Assembly (NCBI GenBank): GCA_020831965.1
Contig: JAFIFP010000004.1
Span: forward strand, 62,001-126,000
Direction: 5' to 3'
Length of the DNA: 64,000 bases
From: Idiomarina sp.
Lineage (GTDB): Bacteria > Pseudomonadota > Gammaproteobacteria > Enterobacterales > Alteromonadaceae
In this document: one piece after another, positions 57,700 to 64,000 of the stretch
How positions within the stretch are numbered: position 1 is the first letter of the stretch
Layout of the letters: the number at the start of each line of letters is the position of its first letter
The notes under the pieces: model-generated
What the model saw: only the letters and a program-made list of their open reading frames with translations
The model's database searches: none
What the model was told of the DNA's origin: nothing
Made by a program: the position numbers and the translations under genes

Positions 57700-59529
57700 T
57701 CAGAACCCGCTGTCAGTTGCTTCGGAGTCTTCACTTAATATTTTCGCGGGAAACTTGAAGTGATAGGTCAGTCCTTTGCCGCGCACACTCTCGGCTTTAA
57801 TCTCACCATGCAAGGTGTCTTTCACCAAGGTATAGATAATGTGCGTGCCGAGTCCACTGCCACCGCGATCAGCTTTGGTGGTGAAGAAAGGATCGAACAA
57901 GTGGGCAAGTCCTTCTTCGCTGAGGCCAAGACCATCGTCCTCAAAAGTGAAGCGTAGTTCTTCCTCGCCGGCTTCCGCGTGAATGGTAATAATGCCTTCG
58001 GGCTTGTCCTCGAAACCGTGAATGACCGAGTTTAAAATCATATTGGTGAGAATTTGCGCCAAAGCACCTGCGCGGCAGCGAGCCTTGAGTGTCGTATCGC
58101 AGACGACTTGAATCGTCACTTTCGTTTGTTTTAAACGCGGGTGCAGCGAGCGAATAATATTGTGGATATAGGGTTCAATGTGAATGTCACGCAGGGCATC
58201 CGAGCTTTGGTCCACTGCGACCTCTTTGAAACTGGCCATAAGTTCGCGCGCACGGTGCAGGTTATTCTCGAGTAACTGCACACTCTCGCGGGCGTCATGC
58301 ACAAAGCGTTTCATTTGCGTTTGGGTCAGCGTTTGGTCGTCGAGTGAAATCGCTAGCGCTTCCACACGGTCAGCTAAAAAGGACGTCGCTGTCACGCCAA
58401 TGCCAATCGGGGTATTTACGTCGTGGGCAATGCCCGCAACTAAGCCACCCAGCGATGCAAGCTTCTCTGACTGCACCAGCTGCGCTTGGGCTTGTTGAAT
58501 GGTGGAGAGAGAGTCGCGAAGGCGCTCGTTTGTGCGCTTTAGAGTGGCTTCTGTTAGTTTGCGCTGCTGAATTTCTCGCTCAAGCTCAAATTGGCGGCGC
58601 TCAAGTTCCACGCGGCGCTCTTCGAGATCCAACATCAGTTTGCTCATGCCTGAGGTTTTGCGCGCCACTTCTTGTTCAAGTAAATCGTTTTGTTCATCTA
58701 GACGACGGTTGGCATAGAGTAATTTCTCCTGCGTCATCCGCAAGTCATCTTGATAGTTCTTTAAACGCTCAATGAGGTCGTTGTATGCCTGCTCCAGTAA
58801 GCCGAATTCGTTATCTTTTTGTCCTTTTAAGTCGACAAAGCTCGCTTCCGGGCTGTCGGGTTGGAACTGCTCAATTTGCTGGGTTAGTTCGCGCATGGGG
58901 CGCGTGAGCATGCGTTGGAAGGCAATGGTAAAGAGCAGCAGCAAGAACGTGGTCTTAATAACCGCATTACCTACCAGAAAGAAAATACTGACTTTAAGAC
59001 GATCGATGGCCACATCGCGATTCGAATAGAGTGCCACATCGCCCACTTGCGTGCTTTGCCCAGCGAATTCAAATACCAGCGGGCTAAAGTGGCCAAATAC
59101 GCCGTTGCGCTCTTCGAGGGTGCGCGGTGACGAGGTATCTTCTGGCAACAAGGCAAGAGGTTGGGTGAGGCCTAGCTCGACAATTACTTGGCCTTGGTCA
59201 TCGCGCACAATAATTCCGCCAATGGCAGGAATACTCAGAATCCCTTCGGCCAATGCTTCCACTTGTGGCTGGTTAAATTCCCAAAGCGACCGAGTGAAGC
59301 TGCCCGACACCGTGTTGTGTTGGTTTTCCAGCTCGATAGCGATGTTACGTTTGGTGTTGGTGTACTCACCGAGGATGTGCGCGCAGGTGACAATAAAGGT
59401 AATCACGAAGTACACGGAGAGTACTCGTGTCAGCAGTGTGCGAGAAATACTTTTTATTTGCACGTGCCAGTCGTCCCTTCTAGTGTCTTGTCCGCATGTC
59501 TCAATTATCTGATCGTTTTTGGCTGTCAT
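57700..59529 (-). CDS. Sensor histidine kinase (orphan, with long coiled coil)
   Basis: A 609-residue membrane-bound kinase. Residues 30-50 and about 185-205 form membrane helices flanking a periplasmic sensor domain. A HAMP-like part leads into a long coiled coil (about 235-340), then the kinase core. The H-box reads LVAGIAHDVNTPIG, with His as expected and Asp-Val-Asn-Thr-Pro in place of the common Glu-x-Asn-Pro. The ATP-binding N-box (ILTNMILNSVIHGF) and G boxes (DDGLGLS, GGSGLGTHI) are complete. No response regulator gene is adjacent; the phosphate regulator phoB is paired with its own phoR. The sensed signal is unknown. Confidence 0.85.
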   Translation of the reverse strand: MTAKNDQIIETCGQDTRRDDWHVQIKSISRTLLTRVLSVYFVITFIVTCAHILGEYTNTKRNIAIELENQHNTVSGSFTRSLWEFNQPQVEALAEGILSIPAIGGIIVRDDQGQVIVELGLTQPLALLPEDTSSPRTLEERNGVFGHFSPLVFEFAGQSTQVGDVALYSNRDVAIDRLKVSIFFLVGNAVIKTTFLLLLFTIAFQRMLTRPMRELTQQIEQFQPDSPEASFVDLKGQKDNEFGLLEQAYNDLIERLKNYQDDLRMTQEKLLYANRRLDEQNDLLEQEVARKTSGMSKLMLDLEERRVELERRQFELEREIQQRKLTEATLKRTNERLRDSLSTIQQAQAQLVQSEKLASLGGLVAGIAHDVNTPIGIGVTATSFLADRVEALAISLDDQTLTQTQMKRFVHDARESVQLLENNLHRARELMASFKEVAVDQSSDALRDIHIEPYIHNIIRSLHPRLKQTKVTIQVVCDTTLKARCRAGALAQILTNMILNSVIHGFEDKPEGIITIHAEAGEEELRFTFEDDGLGLSEEGLAHLFDPFFTTKADRGGSGLGTHIIYTLVKDTLHGEIKAESVRGKGLTYHFKFPAKILSEDSEATDSGF

Positions 59530-59713
59530 TTGAATACTTACAAACCAAACTAACCAAGGCTGTTGTTTAGCGCAACCTAAAGTTAATTAAACTCATAAAG
59601 TAGTATTCGTGAGAAGTAATCAACTAGGGTTGGTTTCGTAAACTTAGACGCTTGAATGCTTTGGAAAAACGTGTCAATACTTTACCTGATAGCTTCACAT
59701 TAAGGATAATACT

Positions 59714-60775
59714 ATGAAGAACTCATGTCGCTTACTAGCACTCGCTATTGCACTACCGTCCGCTTTCGCGTCGCAAATGGCTCTCGCGCAAGGAACCGCG
59801 GCGCCCGTTGACCTTCGTTTCTACGGTCATCTGCATCTATCGACAGATTATCTCAACGATGGCAATGCTGGTGGATTGAACGTTGCGAGTAACGCGAGTC
59901 GCCTCGGGTTTCATGCCAATCACCGAGTGAGCGATACTTTAGAAATCATCGCGCAGATGGAAAAGCAAGTCGACTTCGCTGAAGGGCGAGGAACCTGGGG
60001 CGCTCGAGATACAGTTGTTGGTCTGCGTGGTGAGTGGGGCACGATTCGCGTTGGGCACTATCAATCGCCCACTATGGCAATGTTATCCTCTATTGAAGAG
60101 TTCCGCGATCGCGTAGGTGACGGTCGTAACTTGATGGTTTCAGGCCTCTACAATTTTGATCGGCGTTTGCGCAGCGGGGTTCACTATGAGTCGGTGAATA
60201 TGAATGGCCTAGTGGTACGCGTTCATTACGGAACAACCGAATCATTTGCTGCGACTACAGATAATGAGGACGATGTTCTGAACGCATCGGTGACCTACCA
60301 ACATGGCAACTGGACGGTTGCGGGTGGGTATCAACGAGATTCACGATTTGACAACATTGACGCGACTGGCATGAGATTTACGGCGATGTATTCTGGCGAT
60401 GGCTGGCGGCTCGCGGGTCTTTACCAGACTTCGGAAAGCTCACATGCTGATGGTCTGTCACAGTCTGTTGATATGACAGGTTATGGTGTGACCGGGCGCT
60501 ATCAATTGAGTTCGGACTATTGGTTACGAGCTCAAGTTTTTCATCGAACCTTTAATGTATCGTCAGCGCTTTATGACGGCGACTCCACCGGCTTTGCAGT
60601 TGGTATTGACCGCAACTTATCAAGTCAAGCAACGCTTTATCTAATGACTGTTTTTGCGAATAACGGTAGCGAAACTGTGGGTCATATTAATCAGGCAGGG
60701 CACGGTAAGTCTTTGATGCTTGAGCTCGGAGAAGATCCCTTTGCAATTTCAGCGGGTATTATTTTTAGATTTTAA
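59714..60775 (+). CDS. Outer membrane porin (gram-negative type)
   Basis: A 353-residue exported protein with signal peptide through QMALAQ. The mature part begins VDLRFYGHLHLSTDYLNDG and shows alternating beta-strands, the porin phrases NASRLGFHANHRVSDTLEIIAQMEKQVDF, WGTIRVGHYQSPTMAM and the final IIFRF with terminal Phe. It should form a trimeric channel of 16 strands; the permeating solute is unknown. The phosphate regulon follows, so a phosphate-related porin is possible, but no clear Pho box precedes it. Confidence 0.85.
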   Translation: MKNSCRLLALAIALPSAFASQMALAQGTAAPVDLRFYGHLHLSTDYLNDGNAGGLNVASNASRLGFHANHRVSDTLEIIAQMEKQVDFAEGRGTWGARDTVVGLRGEWGTIRVGHYQSPTMAMLSSIEEFRDRVGDGRNLMVSGLYNFDRRLRSGVHYESVNMNGLVVRVHYGTTESFAATTDNEDDVLNASVTYQHGNWTVAGGYQRDSRFDNIDATGMRFTAMYSGDGWRLAGLYQTSESSHADGLSQSVDMTGYGVTGRYQLSSDYWLRAQVFHRTFNVSSALYDGDSTGFAVGIDRNLSSQATLYLMTVFANNGSETVGHINQAGHGKSLMLELGEDPFAISAGIIFRF

Positions 60776-60857
60776 TACGGGCGCAGGTTGTTGCTAGCAT
60801 AAGGTGGTTCAAGCATTACAGCATGAAGATGGCAAAAAAATGACGGAAATATTAACA

Positions 60858-60891
60858 ATGTCATAAAAGTGTCACGTTATTTTTTCATACT
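60858..60891 (+). promoter_or_regulatory. Pho box and -10 of phoB
   Basis: ATGTCATAAAAGTGTCAC at 60858-60875 matches the Pho box consensus CTGTCATAAATCTGTCAC at nearly all positions. It is followed after 10 bp by CATACT at 60886-60891, the usual spacing of a PhoB-activated promoter. phoB autoregulation is implied. Confidence 0.9.
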
Positions 60892-60925
60892 AGTGCACAT
60901 TAAAAGTAACCACGGGACACTTTCC

Positions 60926-61612
60926 ATGCCAAGTCGTATTCTGATTGTTGAAGACGAAGCACCGATTCGCGAAATGCTAGCCTTTGTTATGGAGCAACAC
61001 GGGTATCAACCCGTGGAAGCTCCTGACTTTCCTCAGGCGTTGGAACGCTTAGTTGAACCTTACCCAGATATGATTTTGCTCGACTGGATGTTACCGGGTG
61101 GCAGCGGCATTCAACTTGCGCGTAAGGTAAAAACTTCGGATCACCTAAAGCATATTCCAATTATTATGCTGACGGCGCGGGGCGAAGAAGAAGATAAAAT
61201 CAAGGGTCTTGAAGTGGGTGCCGATGATTACATGACCAAACCCTTCTCACCGAAAGAATTGATTGCGCGCATGCGAGCGGTGTTCCGTCGCGTATCGCCA
61301 ACGGCTCTGGATGAGCCCTTGGAAGTGGAAGGATTACGGTTAGATCCGGTGTCGCATCGGGTGTCTGCCATTGATGACCCGCTCGACATGGGGCCCACTG
61401 AATTTCGTTTACTGCACTTCTTTATGACCCATCCTGAGCGTGTGTATAGCCGAGAGCAATTGCTCGACCATGTGTGGGGCACCAATGTTTATGTAGAAGA
61501 CCGTACGGTCGACGTGCATATTCGGCGTTTACGCAAAGCGATTTCCTTGCATGGCCATGACCGCTTCGTGCAAACTGTGCGTGGAGTCGGGTATCGCTTT
61601 TCGGTGCGATAG
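60926..61612 (+). CDS. phoB: Phosphate regulon response regulator PhoB
   Basis: A 228-residue OmpR-family regulator. The receiver domain (about 1-120) has the acidic VEDEA, the phosphoacceptor Asp in [10 protein letters not shown] and Lys in TKPFSPKEL. The C-terminal winged helix (about 130-225) includes [35 protein letters not shown]. It activates phosphate uptake genes. ATG 60926 is used; the longer frame from 60869 would overlap the Pho box. A terminator-like hairpin separates it from phoR. Confidence 0.97.
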   Translation: MPSRILIVEDEAPIREMLAFVMEQHGYQPVEAPDFPQALERLVEPYPDMILLDWMLPGGSGIQLARKVKTSDHLKHIPIIMLTARGEEEDKIKGLEVGADDYMTKPFSPKELIARMRAVFRRVSPTALDEPLEVEGLRLDPVSHRVSAIDDPLDMGPTEFRLLHFFMTHPERVYSREQLLDHVWGTNVYVEDRTVDVHIRRLRKAISLHGHDRFVQTVRGVGYRFSVR

Positions 61613-61625
61613 TTTGCGCACGTTC

Positions 61626-61664
61626 TGCCCGGCAAGCAAATGAGCTTGGTCGGGCATTTTTGTG
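61626..61664 (+). terminator. Terminator-like hairpin between phoB and phoR
   Basis: TGCCCGGCAAGC (61626-61637) pairs with GCTTGGTCGGGCA (61644-61656) around an AAATGA loop and is followed by TTTTT. It would reduce phoR expression relative to phoB if functional. Confidence 0.75.
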
Positions 61665-61715
61665 TGTACGGGATAGGCTGGCATCGTTAACTATGAATGA
61701 TAGAGCGCAGGGCTG

Positions 61716-63017
61716 ATGGATCGTTATTACAACTTATTCCGTGTTCTACGGCGCCTTGTTCTCGGGTTGATTCCCGTTGCGTTGCTCGGGTGGCTGACCG
61801 GCTATCTGTTTGAAGCGCTAACCATTGCATTGTTTGTCGTTGTGCTGTGGAATGCGTTTTTCCAGCAACGCTTGAACCGTTGGCTGTGGTCGAGCCGCAT
61901 CATGCATCCACCGCAAGCACCGGGTGCTTGGAGTGACATTTACGATGGCATCTATCGCACCCTGCGCCGTTCCCAAATGCGGCAACGAAATCTCGCACTT
62001 ATTTTGCAACGCTTTCGCCAAGCCGCTGAAGCCATTCCCGATGCGGGGCTCGTGATTGAGGCTGATGGTCGTTTAGTGTGGAGCAATAAGCTTGCGCAGC
62101 TCTACTTTGGACTGCAGTGGCCCACCGATCGCGGCATTCGCATTACCAACCTGATTCGTCACCCACGATTTGTGAAGTACTTTCGCAAGCAGAATTTTTC
62201 CGACGCCATTACGCTCACTTCACCAACCGGCGATAGCCGTGAAATTGAATTGCGGATCATGCCGTATGCGGGCACGCAATTGCTGGTGATTGCGCGGGAC
62301 GTAACACGTATTTCGCGCCTCGAGCGCATGCGCAAAGACTTCGTCGCCAATGTTTCCCATGAGCTCAAAACTCCGCTGACCGTCATGCAGGGTTACTTAG
62401 AACTTATGGAAGAGCCTGATCACATGTCTCCTAAACACTTACAAAAGGCGGTGCGCGACATTTCGTCCCAAACGTCTCGAATGCAAGTGATGGTCGAACA
62501 GCTTTTGGTGTTGTCGAGAATGGAATCACAAGGGCAAGAGACGTTCACGACCAAAGTAAATGTGCCAGCGCTGATTCGCGAGCTGCTCACCGAGACGGAA
62601 ATACTAGCGAAAGCGAAAGACCAAAAGATTACCGCTGACGTGGCTGCAAATCTTTGGATATTCGGTAGTGCGGAGAAAATGCAGGCGGCCATTCATAACT
62701 TAGTGACCAATGCCATGAAGTACACACAAGCCGGTGGCACGATACATATTGAATGGCGCGTTGTGGGTGAACAGGCAGAGTTTGCAGTGAATGATAATGG
62801 CCCCGGCATTCCAGCCGAACATATTCCGCGACTCACGGAGCGTTTCTATCGGGTGGACGAGGATAGAAATCGCAGTACGGGTGGTACTGGGCTTGGCCTA
62901 TCTATTGTGAAGCATTCCCTTGAGCATCACCGCAGCGTGTTACAAATTGAAAGTAAGCCCGATCAAGGTAGCCGTTTTTCGTTCCGCCTTCCTAAAGAAC
63001 TTACTCTTATTCAATAA
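61716..63017 (+). CDS. phoR: Phosphate regulon sensor histidine kinase PhoR
   Basis: A 433-residue kinase. Two N-terminal hydrophobic helices (about 12-50) are followed by a PAS domain (about 95-205) and the kinase core. Visible: FVANVSHELKTPLTVMQGYLELM (H-box), LVTNAMKYT (N-box), DNGPGIPAEH and GGTGLGLSIVKHSLEHH (G boxes). As in PhoR, the periplasmic sensor part is almost absent, since signalling runs through the Pst system. It lies 103 bp from phoB with a hairpin between them. Confidence 0.96.
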   Translation: MDRYYNLFRVLRRLVLGLIPVALLGWLTGYLFEALTIALFVVVLWNAFFQQRLNRWLWSSRIMHPPQAPGAWSDIYDGIYRTLRRSQMRQRNLALILQRFRQAAEAIPDAGLVIEADGRLVWSNKLAQLYFGLQWPTDRGIRITNLIRHPRFVKYFRKQNFSDAITLTSPTGDSREIELRIMPYAGTQLLVIARDVTRISRLERMRKDFVANVSHELKTPLTVMQGYLELMEEPDHMSPKHLQKAVRDISSQTSRMQVMVEQLLVLSRMESQGQETFTTKVNVPALIRELLTETEILAKAKDQKITADVAANLWIFGSAEKMQAAIHNLVTNAMKYTQAGGTIHIEWRVVGEQAEFAVNDNGPGIPAEHIPRLTERFYRVDEDRNRSTGGTGLGLSIVKHSLEHHRSVLQIESKPDQGSRFSFRLPKELTLIQ

Positions 63018-63025
63018 GAGTAAGT
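62999..63025 (+). repeat. Perfect inverted repeat across the phoR stop codon
   Basis: ACTTACTCTTATT at 62999-63011 and AATAAGAGTAAGT at 63013-63025 form a 13-bp stem with one central C, overlapping the last codons of phoR. No clear T-run follows, so a terminator is only possible. Confidence 0.6.
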
Positions 63026-63068
63026 GCTTCTTATCGCCGCTAAGTACATCCTGATTTCACATCCCGTT

Positions 63069-63086
63069 TGGTCATAAAAACGTCAC
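63069..63086 (+). promoter_or_regulatory. Distal Pho-box-like site
   Basis: TGGTCATAAAAACGTCAC at 63069-63086 fits the Pho box consensus except at a few positions. No good -10 lies 10 bp downstream, so it may be an auxiliary PhoB site. Confidence 0.55.
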
Positions 63087-63246
63087 ACAAAAGACATCTT
63101 TTGTTCATCTGACAGACCGATACTCTAGTTCCAACGAGAGCGCGTCGCGAGTTCTTAATCCGAGTTTAGCCAGGTCATCGTTTTTTCGGCTAGAGAGATA
63201 AACCGGTATCAAAGGGCGAAAGCGAAAATTTAGAGCGTCGGCTGCT

Positions 63247-63280
63247 TCGTCATAAATCTGTCACATTGATTCACTATCAT
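63247..63280 (+). promoter_or_regulatory. Pho box and -10 of pstS
   Basis: TCGTCATAAATCTGTCAC at 63247-63264 matches the Pho box consensus at 16 of 18 positions. TATCAT at 63275-63280 follows after 10 bp, the standard PhoB spacing. It directs pstS 53 bp downstream. Confidence 0.92.
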
Positions 63281-63332
63281 TAGCAACGTAGTAATTCTAA
63301 AACTCGGGATAACCCGAATAACGGAGAAGACC

Positions 63333-64000
63333 ATGACTAAGAACCGCTTTATGGCTTTGTTTGGCGCTGCCGCACTGGCCTTTAGTGTGCAGGTTTCTGC
63401 AGACGTAGATCCTAACCTGCCTGAGTACACTCGTGCTTCAGGTGTTTCTGGTAACTTGAACTCAATCGGTTCAGATACATTGAACAACCTGATGACGTTG
63501 TGGGCTGAAGAGTTCAACAAGTTCTATCCAAACGTGAACGTACAGATTCAAGGCGCAGGTTCTTCTACTGCTCCACCTGCAATCACTGAAGGTACTGCGA
63601 GCTTGGCGCCAATGAGCCGTGCCATGCGTCAGTCTGAAATCGAAGCTTTCGAAAACCGCCACGGTTATGCGCCATATGCGCTGCCAGTAGCGATTGATAT
63701 GCTTGCAGTCTACGTAAACAAAGACAACCCCATCGAAGGTTTGAGCTTGCCGCAGGTTGACGCGATTTTCTCTGCAACGCGTCGTTGTGGTCACAACAGT
63801 GACATCACTCGCTGGGGCCAAATCGGCTTGACTGGCGCTTGGGCAAACCGTGATTTCGCTCTTTATAGCCGTAATGCTGTCTCTGGTACCTACGGTTACT
63901 TTAAAGACAACGCACTGTGTGGCGGTGACTTTAAGTCAAGCATTAACGAACAGCCAGGTTCAAGCTCTGTGGTACAGGGTGTGACTGAATCGCTGAATGG
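63333..64000 (+). CDS. pstS: Phosphate ABC transporter substrate-binding protein, PstS family (partial)
   Basis: The frame is open to the right edge of the window; 222 codons are visible. A signal peptide ([23 protein letters not shown]) is followed by the mature start [26 protein letters not shown], where the phosphate-binding Gly-Ser-Asp-Thr is present, then [25 protein letters not shown] and [15 protein letters not shown], with the Ser-Gly-Thr loop. This is the PstS/PBP-like-2 family. GGAGAAG precedes ATG 63333 and a Pho box promoter lies upstream. Two Cys (RRCG and LCGG) may form a disulfide. The pstCAB genes probably follow. Confidence 0.93.
   Translation, partial: MTKNRFMALFGAAALAFSVQVSADVDPNLPEYTRASGVSGNLNSIGSDTLNNLMTLWAEEFNKFYPNVNVQIQGAGSSTAPPAITEGTASLAPMSRAMRQSEIEAFENRHGYAPYALPVAIDMLAVYVNKDNPIEGLSLPQVDAIFSATRRCGHNSDITRWGQIGLTGAWANRDFALYSRNAVSGTYGYFKDNALCGGDFKSSINEQPGSSSVVQGVTESLN

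Larger units (their letters stand above)
63018..63332 (+). other. 315-bp regulatory region upstream of pstS
   Basis: No gene is seen. The region contains a distal Pho-box-like site at 63069-63086, the main Pho box and -10 at 63247-63280, a TCGGG-ATAA-CCCGA inverted repeat at 63304-63317 in the leader and GGAGAAG before ATG 63333. Confidence 0.7.

Noticed and set aside
59530-59713. Pho box upstream of the porin gene
   Set aside because: Only a single loose half-site (GTGTCAATA) is seen; the second half at 11-bp spacing is missing.

Overview
The window reads as an ordinary chromosomal stretch of a marine gammaproteobacterium, most likely of the Alteromonadales/Idiomarinaceae (Idiomarina-like). 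The inference rests on the E. coli-like rpsU-dnaG-rpoD operon, an epd-pgk-fba cluster, a PomAB-type flagellar stator, a Na+/phosphate cotransporter, a two-domain RimK-family ligase and the TIGR03545/TIGR03546 pair. No integrase, transposase, CRISPR array, rRNA or prophage is visible. One tRNA gene is present (Ile2, CAU anticodon).

Layout. 1-2.5 kb: glycolysis/gluconeogenesis (end of an epd/gap gene, pgk, fba). 2.6-7.0 kb: outer-membrane DUF481 protein, cyclic-nucleotide-binding protein, queA-tgt (queuosine tRNA modification) and a PilZ c-di-GMP receptor. 7.1-11.4 kb: rpsU-dnaG-rpoD and tRNA-Ile2. 11.4-25.3 kb: accessory genes: DUF4920, a hypothetical, a solute-binding protein, Na+/Pi cotransporter, an acyltransferase-SGNH protein, Sel1 repeats, ubiG, amidase lipoprotein, PAS-GGDEF cyclase, membrane-anchored cyclotransferase-fold protein, M49-like metallopeptidase lipoprotein and DUF2884. 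25.5-29.8 kb: an RND efflux operon in which both genes are broken. 29.9-34.7 kb: cold-shock protein, cysteine-synthase-like enzyme, yqhD and a RimK-GNAT pair. 34.8-38.8 kb: hemH, the TIGR03546/TIGR03545 pair and a TRIC-like channel. 39.0-43.1 kb: yajC-secD-secF and yaaA. 43.1-47.7 kb: DUF3014, a PlsC-like acyltransferase, an exported GNAT-like protein, then ribH-nusB-thiL-pgpA. 47.7-50.7 kb: xseB-ispA-dxs (minus strand). 50.8-57.6 kb: pomA-pomB behind a sigma-28 promoter, thiI, a VanZ-like protein, an SrmB-like helicase, HDOD protein and rdgC. 57.7-64 kb: a histidine kinase, a porin and the phosphate regulon phoB-phoR-pstS, the last cut by the window end.

How the parts work together. Phosphate is one theme: phoB and pstS each carry a good Pho box exactly 10 bp before a -10 element, and an array of Pho-like half-sites with 11-bp spacing lies beside the Na+/Pi cotransporter. 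Motility and c-di-GMP form another: a PilZ protein, a GGDEF cyclase with an intact inhibition site, an HDOD protein and pomAB. Housekeeping operons have textbook order, except that queA-tgt is about 33 kb from yajC-secDF, with which it is usually contiguous.

The most notable observations are the precise 8-bp duplication that breaks the RND permease together with two in-frame TAG codons in its adaptor, the phased repeat array upstream of the Na+/Pi cotransporter, the RimK-GNAT and DUF3014-PlsC-GNAT operons of unknown product, and the fully functional-looking sigma-28 promoter of pomAB. I see no clear new defence or mobile system.
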